A stretch of DNA of 64,000 nucleotides from Malania oleifera (Eukaryota; Streptophyta; Magnoliopsida; Santalales; Ximeniaceae): positions 241,501 through 305,500 of the forward strand of contig NC_080424.1 in NCBI RefSeq assembly GCF_029873635.1. Reading direction: 5' to 3'. Below are positions 10,083 through 21,201 of this stretch, piece by piece (positions within the stretch are counted from its first letter, which is position 1; each line of letters begins with the position of its first letter). Both the position numbers and the translations under genes were made by a program. The notes below the pieces were generated by a model. The model had not been told where the DNA came from and ran no database searches. It saw only the letters and a program-made list of their open reading frames with translations.

Positions 10083-11672
10083 CTAATATAAAGTAGTCAA
10101 TACTTCCAAGATATTGTATATTTCTTCTGTTCTGGGATGCATGTTATCTACCGAATAGAACTGATGAACTTGATTATTAACCTCAATCCAACTACAACCA
10201 GGGGTCTTACGAGCATTCTGCTCCTTCAAAAGCTTCCTCAACTCTCGGACCTTATCCCACTTTCCTAACTCCCCATATATATTTGCCAACATTATACCAT
10301 AACCACCATTATTTGGATCAATCTCAATCAATTTTTTGACTACAAACTCTGCCAAATCTGTACGGCCATGAATCTTACACCCATTAAGCAATGAGCCCCA
10401 AATAACTTCATCAGGTTCAATCTCCATTCTATTTACAATTTCCATGGCTTCTTCAAACCGACCTGCTCGACCAAGAAGATCTATAAAAGACCCATAGTGC
10501 TCCATCTGTGGCTGAATCTCATAAGTCTGAGTCATCAGGTCAAAATAAAACTGACCCTTCTCAACCAACCCACCATGTGTACAAGCATTCAACAAGCCCA
10601 CAAAGGTAACCCCATCTAGTTTTACATCATCTTCATTTCGCAACATCTCTTCAAACACCTTAATTGCACCTTGGCTTTGACCATGGAGGGCAAGACAATT
10701 GATCATTGAATTCCATGATGTCAAGCTTCTCTTTGTAGTATTGTCAAAAACCCTTCTTGCTTCTTTCAAACTTCCGCATTTCCCATACATGTCAACAAGA
10801 GCATTAGAGATGAATGAATCATGTCCGAGAGCATTTCTATAAATGTAACCATGTATACATTTACCAAGCTGGAGCATGCCACAATGTCCACAAGCTGAGA
10901 GCGCGCACACAACTGTAACTTGATTTGGTCTATTTCCTTGATGGTGGCCCCCATCTGAGAGAATGGACATCCTTTTGAAGAGCAAAATTGCATCGGAGAA
11001 CAAACCATTTTGAGCGCACCCCGCAATAACAGCATTCCAAGATGGGGTGTCTCTCTCGGGCATTTTCTCAAACAATAGTATAGCATTTCCCATCTCCCCA
11101 TGTCGGCAGTATCCAGAGATCATAGCAGTCCAAGACACCACATTTCTATCCGACATGTCATCAAACAGCTCTCTCGCGGCCCCCAGATTAGAACAAGACC
11201 ACGAGTAGGAATCGACAAGAGCAGTTTGAACAACTGGGTATCGACTGAAACCCCATTTTACAATCTGGGCATGCACCGATTCGGTGCCACGAGTTTGTGA
11301 AATTTCAGGGCACGATTTTAAGACATATGGATAGATAAAATGGTTGGGTCGAGGGCGTCCCTGACGAACCATGTCGCGATACAAGATGAATGCCGACCTA
11401 TTATTGGACTGAGAAACATAAGCTGTGATCATGGCGGTGTAGAGGAAGACATTGGGCGAGTTGAGATGATCGAATATGGAACGGGCGTACTCCAGGTGTG
11501 CCAGTGCGAAAGTGCAGAAGCGAACGAGCTTGAAGGCGAAGAACTGCGTTTGACCATGGCCGAGAGCTATGAGGAAAGCTTGAAGCTGCTTCAGTTGGTT
11601 AAGATGATTGCAATTCTTAAGCACGTTCAAGACATGTTGGTTTAGATTTAATTGGCCCGGAACAGCGGGCAT
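10083..11672 (-). CDS. Pentatricopeptide-repeat protein, PLS class, E subgroup
   Basis: Intact, intronless 529-residue PPR protein. Repeats of about 31-36 residues run from roughly residue 70 to 420, for example NVVSWTAMISGYCRHGEMG (about 177-195), TPSWNAVIAGCAQNGLFSDA, SNALVDMYGKCGSLKEARRV (about 290-308) and SWNSMINCLALHG. The C-terminal E region spans about 424-505 (VIWGSLLNGCKIHG, LANIYGELGKWDKVRELRK, PGCSWIEV) and there is no DYW domain. Such proteins bind single-stranded organellar RNA, typically at C-to-U editing sites, and rely on a DYW partner for deamination. From memory it closely resembles Arabidopsis At1g33350 (PCMP-E57); that is recollection, not a search. The ATG at 11670-11672 is the first in a long open frame; the N-terminus is not a strong transit peptide by eye. 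It is the only convincing intact host gene here, flanked by transposons on both sides. Confidence 0.93.
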   Translation of the reverse strand: MPAVPGQLNLNQHVLNVLKNCNHLNQLKQLQAFLIALGHGQTQFFAFKLVRFCTFALAHLEYARSIFDHLNSPNVFLYTAMITAYVSQSNNRSAFILYRDMVRQGRPRPNHFIYPYVLKSCPEISQTRGTESVHAQIVKWGFSRYPVVQTALVDSYSWSCSNLGAARELFDDMSDRNVVSWTAMISGYCRHGEMGNAILLFEKMPERDTPSWNAVIAGCAQNGLFSDAILLFKRMSILSDGGHHQGNRPNQVTVVCALSACGHCGMLQLGKCIHGYIYRNALGHDSFISNALVDMYGKCGSLKEARRVFDNTTKRSLTSWNSMINCLALHGQSQGAIKVFEEMLRNEDDVKLDGVTFVGLLNACTHGGLVEKGQFYFDLMTQTYEIQPQMEHYGSFIDLLGRAGRFEEAMEIVNRMEIEPDEVIWGSLLNGCKIHGRTDLAEFVVKKLIEIDPNNGGYGIMLANIYGELGKWDKVRELRKLLKEQNARKTPGCSWIEVNNQVHQFYSVDNMHPRTEEIYNILEVLTTLY

Positions 11673-12232
11673 TGTTGTTTATATTATGAATGGCGAGGCG
11701 ACGAGCATGATATTTCTTCTACAATTACACATACTTTGCTGCTCCGCCCATCGGCCATCACTTCCTTCGTGCCCGTGTGGGAAATTGATCGCAACTTGCG
11801 GACTAATATATCAACTATCGGAGCGTACACGACTTTTAATCATCTTTTTAAAATATGTTTGATTTATAAATTATCTTATAATTAAAAATTATAGGCACTT
11901 TTTAGTTTATTTTTCTCTTTAATCGTTTCTTTCAAATATATCTTTTAATTCACGAATTAATTATTTTATAGTTACACTATTTACAAGTTATGGGTATATA
12001 AATAATTTAACAAATTAATTGTTATTTTAAAATTCGTCACTTCTCATTATTTCTTAATTCACCACTACACCCTAAAAATAATAAATTTAAAAATATGAAA
12101 AATTTTAAAAAAATCTTTATTAGTTTTATTATCTTCTTTAACTCACTTTTATCTTTTAAAAATAATTAATTTAAAAATGTGAAAAATATACATGTATTTC
12201 ACAACAATTTATTATTAAAATAAATATTTTTT
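11673..12232. other. PPR gene upstream region, AT-rich
   Basis: About 560 bp between the PPR start codon and a copia LTR. The first 170 bp are mixed in composition and the rest is very AT-rich. A weak minus-strand TATA-like site (TTTATAAAT) lies near 11863-11871, about 190 bp before the ATG. No other element is visible. Confidence 0.45.
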
Positions 12233-12558
12233 TGTTATAAAATATGCAAGAAAATAAATAGAGATGAGACATAAATTTATGTGGTTTGACTATGCCTACT
12301 TCACGGGAGGGTGAAATCAAAGACTTCACTATCTTGAAAGAAATTACAAGATGATTTGAAATCGGTCTCATACAAAATATCTCTCTTCTCTTTAGCTCTC
12401 ATATTCTCTCATCCTTTCTATATGTCTACTTTCTTTAAGTATTTTTCTATGTATTACAAAATGAGAGGGAGATGACCCTTTTATAGGGCAATACATGGTG
12501 GTGAAAGATGAAGGAGTGGAAGATGAAGGGATGACAACTATTCATATTTTTCATAACA
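12233..12558 (-). repeat. copia LTR with TATA box, pointing at the PPR gene
   Basis: LTR of about 326 bp bounded by TGTTA...TAACA on the plus strand. On the minus strand it carries CCCTATAAAAGGG at 12476-12488, a strong TATA box, about 800 bp before the PPR start codon. Confidence 0.75.
12476..12488 (-). promoter_or_regulatory. TATA box of the copia LTR
   Basis: Minus-strand CCCTATAAAAGGG in the middle of the LTR. Transcription would start about 30 bp further toward the PPR gene, near 12450. Confidence 0.6.
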
Positions 12559-13850
12559 CTCCCCCTTGGATGCAACTCATGTATTAACTCCTTCTCCTAA
12601 GATCTTTAAGATGTCTCATTCTAATGAAATGAACCAATTTCTTGAATGTTGTAGTAGGGAAAACTTTGGTAAAAAAATTTGCTAGATTATCACTTGATCG
12701 AATCTACTGAACATGTATATCACCATTCTTCTGAAGTTTATGTGTAATGCCCCGAACCCGAAAACTCGGTCCAGTGTGTTATATCTAAATAACTGTGCTT
12801 CATGGCTCCCCGAACCCACCTTGTGGGACCCGGCTGCCACATTATTCATTTTCTTGTACCTGTTATTCCATTTATAATTACGCAGCAAAAAACATAACTA
12901 CAGTCCTCAATCAGTATAATACCAAAGTTTTCTACATCTATCTACATACCAACAAGAATCATACGTCCACCTGTATCCACATATGTACATAACTCCAAAA
13001 AACATAAACCACAACTTCTAGTATTCACAATCATCCATTTCTTAGAAGACTTAAAACATAAAACATAAAACATAAAATATAAATTTATACAACCTAGAAA
13101 TATCATCAAGATTATACCCTTTCCTTTTTCTATAACCCAAAAATGTTGTAATAACCTCGAGCTCTCTAAGCTCAATCTCGTGGAGGTCTTGAAAAAAGAT
13201 AAATTTGTATTCGGGTGAGACACATCTCAGTGAGGGAAGAAACAATATATTAAAAACAATGAGTGGTCAACATTAGGTTTGTATATAACATATAAAAATC
13301 ATCAATTACATTTAATCATAATTTCTAAAATCCTTTCCTGAGCCTAATCAAACACATGTAAGGTATTTTACCAACGAGATTTCCTAAGGATTGGGGTGAT
13401 TACCCGCCCATACAAGTAGCACCCCTCTGCTCTGATACTTTAGGCAAACTGAAGCATACCGGGGCACTCACCTTACTCAGTAAGCTCTCAGGTGAAGAAG
13501 TAATCTTGTACTCACATAGTTCATACTATGGTTAACCAGTAAAGGCTCAAGAGAATAAGGAAATCTACCTGCCCATACAAGTAGTTTCCCTCTGCCCTAG
13601 TACGTTATGCAGCCAAAAGGTATATCTGATACCTACTAGGGCATTTGCCTTTCTCAGCAAGCCCCCAGATGAAGAGTTTGCCCCTTCTATATAAATATAT
13701 ATATCATAATAGTGTGAATACTGATACTGCAATATACAATTCATTCTTACTTTACTCAGTATCTGTAATCTCTCTATATACATCTTTTCATGTTCTCAAC
13801 AGTTCATATTACATAGTACATTTTCATATCTCACATTTACATAAAACTCA

Positions 13851-14150
13851 TATAAAGTCCACATTACGTGGATTTCATGTAAAGTCCAACCTACGTGGAT
13901 CTCATGTATAGTCCAACCTACGTGGATCTCATGTAATAGTCAACATTACGTGGATCTCATGTAATAGTCCACATTTCGTGGATCTTATGTAAAGTCCACA
14001 TCACGTGGGTCTCATGTAAATTCCACATCACGTGGGTCTCATGCAAAGTCCTTATCATGTGGGTCTTATGTCATATACATCATTTGCAATAGTCCATATT
14101 GCGTGGATCTCGTATAAAGTCCACATCACGTGGATCTCATGTCATATCCA
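13851..14150. repeat. 28-bp tandem repeat with ACGTGG core
   Basis: About ten copies of a unit like GTCCACATCACGTGGATCTC plus ATGTAAA. Each holds an inverted repeat CCAC...GTGG, and several contain CACGTG (G-box core). Copies differ by a few bases. It lies in the leader part of the LTR, downstream of its TATA box. Confidence 0.85.
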
Positions 14151-14524
14151 ACAATACACATGCAATACATATTTTTATCACATTTCAGTATTCCCAACAT
14201 CTCATAAATGTACATATCATAATTCATCACATATTTTCCATTTTACTCATGTCACACAATTTAGCAGTATATTTCAAACATGTTTTGTAAAATAAGCCAA
14301 CCCTCATTTATTATTCTTATACTGAAATTATACCTTTAATTTCTTTTGTAATTATCCTAAAAAATCTTCATTTTCATGAGTCAATTTTCACAAATACATA
14401 ACTAATAAAGCAACCCTAGGCTCAGAAATCATACTTTAAACGGTTGGCATTTTAACCCATACAAAAACATTTACATGTACATTCATAACATATATGATAT
14501 TCTAATTAATTCATAAAAATCTAG

Positions 14525-14528
<4 letters not shown>

Positions 14529-14564
<36 letters not shown>
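14529..14564. repeat. (AT)n microsatellite
   Basis: About 18 uninterrupted AT units in the left gypsy LTR. Confidence 0.95.
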
Positions 14565-14567
<3 letters not shown>

Positions 14568-15298
14568 CCCTTTACCTGCTTTCTTGAACTATGCCAACAG
14601 GAATCCCTAAAAGATGCCTATCACACTCACTAGGACCCTGATTCAAAAACCCTAATTTAATTAAATAAACTCCAATTAAACTACTATTTCTATATTTTCT
14701 TAACTTATAAACCTTAAATAAACTTTTAAAAACCCAAAATTGAGAATCTTAACCCTTACCTCAACCTAGGAGCATTTCTCAAAAAGCCCAATTTAGAAAA
14801 TTGCTCCGCTAGGTGTGTAGAGAATCTTCCCTAGAACTCTGTAACGGTCTCCAATCTTCGATTCGGGCTGAATCTGGGGCAGAAAGCTAAAGAGAAGGTA
14901 GAGAGACTTATAGAGAGAGAAACAAACGAAGGAAAATGAATTTCCTTCTCCAAGAAGTTTCCCTACCCCTTTTATACACGCTGCTGCCACGTGGCCTTGT
15001 CGACTAGTAGACAAGATTTGTCGATGAGTCACAGAAGAGACTTTGTCGATGAGGAGATTCATTCATCGACGAGTCATAAAACTGGAAATTTGCTCATTCA
15101 GGATCTTCTCATTGATGAGGAACTGAACTTCATTAACGATCTTTAGTAGAACACTCGTCGACGAGGATATAGAACTCGTTGACGAGATCTATTGTTCCCT
15201 TCTTTCAAAATTTTTCATTTTCCCCTTATTCCTTATTTATCTTTTCCATCTATTATTTTCCTAATTATTTAATCATTAAAATTTTTCGAGTCGTTACA

Positions 15299-16883
15299 TT
15301 CTCCATTCCTTAGAAAATTTCGTCCTCGAAATTTCGCTAATCATTCATTTTCACACTTGAACCATCGTTAACTTAATATATTCCATACAATTCAGTATAC
15401 ATCACCAAATATTTTTACATCATTTATAATATAATCATCATATAAACTTTCAATTCATCCATAATTAAATTAATTCATAATTAACTTAATCATAAACCCA
15501 TACCTGCACTCCTGGCATTATCTGGCTCAGGCTGGATCAGTGAGTAAACCCGTGCTGGAGCACCTCTGCTAAGTGTTACTTGTTGCTTTCCTTGATTCTG
15601 AGTCAGTGCAGGTGTATTCGGGAACAGCACATGCTAGTTCCGCATGATATTCCCTAGCTTAACGCAATTGAAAAAGTTAGGAATCTAAAACCAGCATTCA
15701 CCCATATGTCTCTTATTACATGTCTGGCATACAGGGTAAGATTGACTATTCTGATTACTGAGATAACCCTGATCTCCTGCCTCCTACCTCGGGTCGACTG
15801 CTTCTTTCCCTTTCTTTCTTGATCCCTAACTAACCTCAGCCTAAAAACTAGATGGTGCAAGCCTCTTCTTCTACTTTGAAGACTCTGAACTACCCAGCAA
15901 GCTCTTTTATAGTACTGAAGCCTTATCCACCAAGTCCGAGAAGTTTTGGACCTGGAAACCCACTACCAAGTCGAAGATCTTCCATCTGAGGTCTTTTTAG
16001 AACATTTTGGCCTTTCTTGCCTCATTCAGAATCATAAAGGGTGCAAAGCGAGATAGCTCTACAAATTTTTCCGCATACTCTCCAACAGTAATATTTCCCT
16101 GAGTCAGATTCAAGAACTCTTCCACCTTGGCTTCTCTAACAGTAGCTAGAAAATATCTGTCAAAGAACAATTCTATTAATCGGTCCCACGTCATAGTTAT
16201 CGACATCATCCTCTGCTGTTCCAGGAGCTTCACAACAATCCACTAGCGCTCTGCCTCTCCTGTCAATTTATATATAGCAAAAAGGACCTGTTGCTCCTCC
16301 GTACACTACAGCACCACCAAAATCTTCTCAATCTTCTGTATCCAGTTCTCAACGACTTCAGGATCTACCCCTCCTGATAATTTTGGAGAATTCATATTTG
16401 TAAATTTCTCGATCGAACTCCCAGAACCTACAAAAGGGCCTCCCTGCTCCCTGGAGCTCCTAGCGATCTTAGCTATAACCTGCTAAGCCACGTTGCGTAG
16501 TATAATATCTGGGTCACTGCCGCCTGCACCTGAGGGTCCTGCTCCGTCACCCCCAACATTCGTACCACTGTCCCCTGGGTCCATCTTGAAAGACAAGAAC
16601 ATAGCTCAGGGACCCCCAATCTACATATCTAACCATAACTGCACTATCTTGCCATTCTTACCTTTATTCAAAGTTAAGTCCTACACTTTAGAAACACAAC
16701 CCGACAATAGTTTACTATGGCTTTCCTGAGATTGTCACCCTAGGAAAGACATAGAAACCACCACTGTAGTCCTGCCTCTAAATTGTAAAACCAAACCTCA
16801 AACCCTTTCACCTAAACTCTGGTATTGTTTCCACTGCACTTTAAAGTCTACATAACCTAGCAACCTACACTCTAATTCCAAAT
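15299..16883 (-). pseudogene. Gypsy interior reduced to gag remnant
   Basis: Only about 1.6 kb of minus-strand interior lies between the two LTRs. On the minus strand it runs from a degenerate primer-binding site next to 16884, through gag (WDRLIELFFDRYFLA, GEYAEKFVELSRFAP near 15997-16233) and a zinc-knuckle region near 15700, to the purine tract at 15299. Protease, RT and integrase are absent. Fossil with several breaks. Confidence 0.75.
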
Positions 16884-19194
16884 TATAACGACCTGTCTAA
16901 TTTCCACATATATATTTTTTTCCACATATTAGTCTGCCGATAATCATAATTTCCACTTACATAATCCACCCAGACCCATAGGTGCTGGGAAATAAACCTA
17001 TCATATGAACATGACACCTTAGCAATGGAAGGTTACATCATATACATATCAAATAGTCCAACAAACACAATACCAGAGTTATACAAAAATTTGTCATATT
17101 CAAATACACACATCCCAACATGAACATAAAATTCCCTAGGATCACTACCCTAAAATCCATCTGACTTACCCTTCTAGCAGGGTAGATCAGATGACCACTA
17201 ACGCTGCAGAGCTCTATTCGCTCCCCTACTTGGATTCCCTGAAATATTTTAAAACTGGAGTGAGACACCTCTCAGTAAGGGATATAAACTAATATCAGTG
17301 TGTGGCAACATAGGTATTTTCACTTGTCATAAGCATATACTGTATAAATCATATCTGAGAAATCTATCTGATAAATACTGAATAAACATATTTGATAGTA
17401 GCATACATGTCTTGATATATACCTATACATGTAAAACATCTTATATTACTATATAACACGTGAAATAAATCCTAGGATGGATAGTTAGCTTATGTCATGT
17501 ATTACCCCTACATGACTGGATTGTGCAGCCCGAAGGCGGGACCTAGCACTGGCTAGCTGACCATGCTAGATCAATATAAGTTTGTAAGTACAATGGTCCC
17601 ACCCCACCCTGGTCCGAACTGCTAGGGGAACATCTACAACTCTGCACTGAAGCCACATCGACTGCCAATCTCCCATAGCCCCTTGCGGGATGTGGTAGCA
17701 CTAACATAATATAAATACATATATAGCTATAGTATCGTGCTGCTGAACTAAACTAAACTAAGTCATCCGGGTATTGATATCATATACTGTATTTCATATG
17801 TTGTATATAACCGTTTCACCATAATATCTAACATAATAATATTTCCATGAAAATAACATATCTTTCATTACAACCCTTGCGCCAACATTTCATATCATAT
17901 CATATAAATTAATGGCCCTTACGCCATTTTATATAAACTATGGCCCTTGCGCCATTTCACATAAATTACGGCCCTTGCGTCGTTTCATAAATTATGGCCC
18001 TTGCACCGTTTCACATTAATTACGAAAAATATAATTCCTGTACTGTTTTAACCATTTTTCAAAAACAATTATAGCATGCAGGTTCTAAAAACATAACATT
18101 TTGTCATCACATAAATCATAAGATTTTATACCCATGCCACACAAATTAAGCCATTTTTCCAAGCATAATTTTATAACATATATAATTTCTAAAATAAAAT
18201 GTTGTAGAATAATAAGTATTTCCATGAAAATTCTGACTTAATTTATTCCCTTACCTGACTATTGAGAAGCCCCAAAAATATCAGGTCCTGCACCCGTAGC
18301 GTCCCCAGCACAATATCCTAAAACCAATATTTCACCCTAACAAAACTTCAATATTTCTCCAAATATAACGTTTACGCAATCCTAGAAATGTCAAATATTT
18401 AACATTTCTAAATCTACAATAATTAGATAATAATTAGCCCCTTAATAACTCCCTTAGCCTAATTTTTTAGGTTATGCCTACGACGACCCCACAAGAAATC
18501 TGCTCCGCCAGAGTTGTAGGGAATCATCCCTAGATTCATGTAGTGGTGTCTGATTGTCTATTGGGCTTAAGATTTACGAGAAATTGAGGTAAAAGTGAGA
18601 ATTGAGCTTACCCCAAGAATGGTACCTACGCCGCTTCCATGAAAAATATGTTCCAATAGAAATGTTGGTGGCGGAGTTAGGAACCTAACGGTACCTTCCG
18701 TTTCTCAATTAGCCAAAAATCCACCAAAAAATGAGGAGAGAGAGAGTCGGAGACGGAAACGAAAAATAGAGAAATTCAGGGGGGGGTGAGAATGGGGCAG
18801 ACAGAGGCACTTGTTCTAGAAGCTAAACAATTCCAATCCATTTCAATTTCCAATTCAAATCAACTTAATTTCAAATTGTCTGCTTCCAATTTCACATAGA
18901 TTGCATTTAATGCAATCCATTACATTATTTTAATATTATATATAATAACTTTACGTATATATATATATATATATATTATTTATCCTATATATATATATAT
19001 ATCCCTTGTTCTTATTTAATTAATTTTTTCCCTTTTCATTCTAATACTACTCATTTATTTATTTAATTGTTATTATCATTAGTTAATCTATTTTATTTAT
19101 TTATCTAATTAATCAATTAACTAATTAATTAATATATATATATATATTTAAAATCACTACGTCCTCCGGAAATAATTATTTTTGGGGCATTACA
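16884..19194 (-). repeat. Gypsy LTR (minus-strand element), right
   Basis: LTR of about 2311 bp bounded by TATAACGACC and GCATTACA. It holds the conserved hairpin block (17259-17280), the second conserved block (17493-17575), a tandem repeat with GGCCCTTGCGCC cores (17873-18020), and a GA-rich stretch (18720-18790, CT-rich on the minus strand). It is homologous in plan to the left LTR but too diverged to be its sister copy. The five flanking bases (TTATG left, GGTAT right) do not match either. Confidence 0.7.
17873..18020. repeat. 30-bp tandem repeat with GGCCCTTGCGCC core
   Basis: About five copies of a unit like GGCCCTTGCGCCATTTCATA plus TAAATTAT. Each has a short inverted repeat (GGC...GCC) in AT-rich surroundings. 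Confidence 0.8.
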
Positions 19195-19278
19195 GGTATT
19201 GTAAATAAGGTTAAGGTATTTTTATGCTTTCCGCTGCATAGGTGGCATGTTTTGTCGACAGGTATCCTCGGTACCACT
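19195..19278 (+). repeat. Gypsy LTR tail, left piece
   Basis: Plus-strand LTR tail (CCGCTGCATAGGT resembles the tail of the LTR at 39710). It continues at 26481 after the inserted gag-only element and ends at 26623 with GGTCGTTACA. Confidence 0.55.
19274..19278. repeat. Target site duplication CCACT (left)
   Basis: CCACT immediately before the TG of the left LTR; identical to 26481-26485. Confidence 0.9.
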
Positions 19279-21125
19279 TGATTACGTGTCAAAACTGAGT
19301 AATTGGGCATCTTAACTCGGGCTTTACGGTTTATATTTTTAATTAATGTCCAAAATTATCCAATATTTTAATAAAGTGCCAAAATCATCATTCTTGAACT
19401 TTATTGCATTATTTATGAAGTTTTGGTAATTTTTTGTCGCAGGAAAAATCTCAGAAATAAAAACTGACACCTGTTCATATTTCATACATAACTTTTCCGT
19501 TCGAGCTCCGATCTAGACGATTCAAATTTCTGGAGAAATAGAAAAGGATTATCTACAATTTTCGTGTTTTGAGTTTTATGAGAAACGGGCTCCAAAAGAG
19601 TCAGATTTGCGATGAATAGAGAATGAAAAAATATAACAATTCGAGTCGAGTCTCCTATCCGGGTCGTGGGTTAGGGCAAGCCTCCTCCCCTATTTATTCT
19701 TTCTTTTTCCCCTATTCTGGGTGTGCCCCCGCACCCCTTCTTGTTCTTTATTTTTTTTCTTTTCAATTTTGTCTTGCTCCTGCCCTGATTCTCCTTCCCT
19801 CCTTCTCGGTATTCTTCCTTTCCTCCTATCTCTTTCTTCCATCTCTTCTCTCACTAACTCTCTCCCTCTCTTTTTTTTCTCGGTTACTCTCTCCCCTGTA
19901 CCAGCTCCTCTCCTTTTCTCTATCTTTCTCACTTGCTGTCTCTCCCTCAACCTCTCAGTTCTCTTCCTTGAATTCCCTCTACCTAGCACTGCCATAGACT
20001 CCAGTTCCAGCCTCTCCAGCAGCCACCAGCCCGAAGACCTCCATAGCTCCTCGGCCAAACCTCCAACCATCTTGCTGTGCAGCCGAGGCTCTTTTTCAGC
20101 TACAACCTCAAAGATCACTGCAATCCCATACCAGCAGGCCATGCCAACTTCAACCCTTATCTCCAGCAGCCCCTTGACCCTCTCTCCCGAAGCACAGCAG
20201 CCGTGGCAGCCCCCTGTTCCAGCCAGCAGCCCCTTGGTCCACCACAGCAGCAACTGCAGCAGCAAACAGAGCCTCCCATGGCCTTTTTTTCTCTTTTCTC
20301 TCTCTCTCTCACACACACACACACCTTTTTTTATTATTTTTTATTCGGATATTATTGTTTTTTATTTGAAGTCAGTTAACTTGGATTTTTTTTGAATGTC
20401 TTATTATTACTGCTCTTGTTAAGGGACTATTGTTATTTTTTTTAATTATTTTTTTATTGAGGTTTATGGAAGGATTTTAATTTTGAATGTTAGGGTCGCA
20501 GTTTATTTATTTAGTTTCTCAATTAATTTTTTGGTAGATTTAACCGTCAGTTTATTTAATTATTCCGGTAATGTCTGGTTGGGTTTTAAAATAAAAAAAA
20601 AAGAAAAAAGAAAGGTTTTATTGTGTTTCGTTATTATTTAAATTTAGATCTTTGTTTGTGTCTTGTTATTTTGGTTCGAGTTCTTAACTCGTATTAAAAG
20701 TTCAGTATTTAGTCAGTGTTTAAATTGTGATTTTGGTTCATAATTTTTGGTTCATGTTGCAGATTTGATTTTTATTGCGCGTGTGTGTGTGTGTTTGATT
20801 GAGTTTCCATTGCATGTTTTAATTCCTTATTTGTAGTTGCCATATTTTATAATGCATGTTTAGGTGTTTCCTTAAGTAGACTAGAATTTCCATACTTGTT
20901 TTTAAATTACGTGTCATTTAATTCGTCAGAAGTAAAATTGAACAACCTTGAAAACTCTGAATCTGAACCAAGTTCAGTGCATTTTTATTTTCGATTGGAC
21001 GAATGTAAATTTTGAGATTAAAACACATTCCCTGAGGAAACGATCTAGCCCTTAGGCCTAATATTACACGACGTAACTCCTATACTTGGGATAGCTTCCG
21101 AACTGCTCATTTTTTGAGTGAGTCA
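19279..21125 (+). repeat. 5' LTR of the gag-only element
   Basis: 1847 bp, TGATTACG...GAGTCA. It holds a pyrimidine-rich stretch at 19680-19960, a CA/CT microsatellite near 20300, and an open stretch of 224 codons at 19721-20395 that is also open in the other LTR. The composition suggests transcribed leader more than protein. Confidence 0.88.
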
Positions 21126-21128
21126 AGT

Positions 21129-21148
21129 TTTTGGCACCGTTGCCGGGG
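21129..21148 (+). other. Primer-binding site, tRNA-Asp type
   Basis: TTTGGCACCGTTGCCGGGGA, three bases after the 5' LTR. It matches the TGGCGCCGTTGCCGGGGA form used by Athila/Tat elements with one difference. Confidence 0.75.
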
Positions 21149-21201
21149 AATGTCGGTCTTAGTCTCAGATTTGCATTTTTCCCATCATTTTTATTAGTTT
21201 T

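Larger units (their letters stand above)
12233..12742 (-). mobile_element. Ty1/copia 3' end with 3' LTR
   Basis: Minus-strand copia remnant. 12559-12742 encodes the last part of RNase H (SSDNLANFF, FKKLVHFIRMRHL) followed by a purine tract (CCAAGGGGGAG on the minus strand). 12233-12558 is a compact LTR of about 326 bp, TGTTATG...ATAACA. The element is cut at 12743 by a gypsy LTR. It is a fossil with several breaks in the short part seen. The LTR lies upstream of the PPR gene and in the same orientation. Confidence 0.8.
12743..15298 (-). repeat. Gypsy LTR (minus-strand element), left
   Basis: LTR of about 2556 bp bounded by TGTAATGCC and CGTTACA. Read on the minus strand it has a palindrome array (GTCGACGAG variants, 15000-15190), a TATA box (GTATAAAAGGGG, near 14968-14981), a CT-rich leader (14870-14960), a 28-bp tandem repeat (13851-14150), and the conserved hairpin block (13214-13235). 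Just outside its right end is TTCTCCATTCCTTAGAAAA, the minus-strand purine tract, so it is the 3' LTR of the minus-strand element whose interior follows. Confidence 0.8.

Noticed and set aside
10766-11101. Second gene overlapping the PPR gene on the same strand in another frame
   Set aside because: Out-of-frame reading of the PPR repeats; no family resemblance.
13851-14150. CRISPR-like array (about ten 28-bp repeats)
   Set aside because: The units are directly contiguous and diverged, with no unique spacers, and lie inside a plant LTR.
19690-20322. Antisense Arg/Glu-rich 210-codon open stretch in the 5' LTR of the gag-only element
   Set aside because: Complement of a pyrimidine-rich leader; composition explains the open frame.
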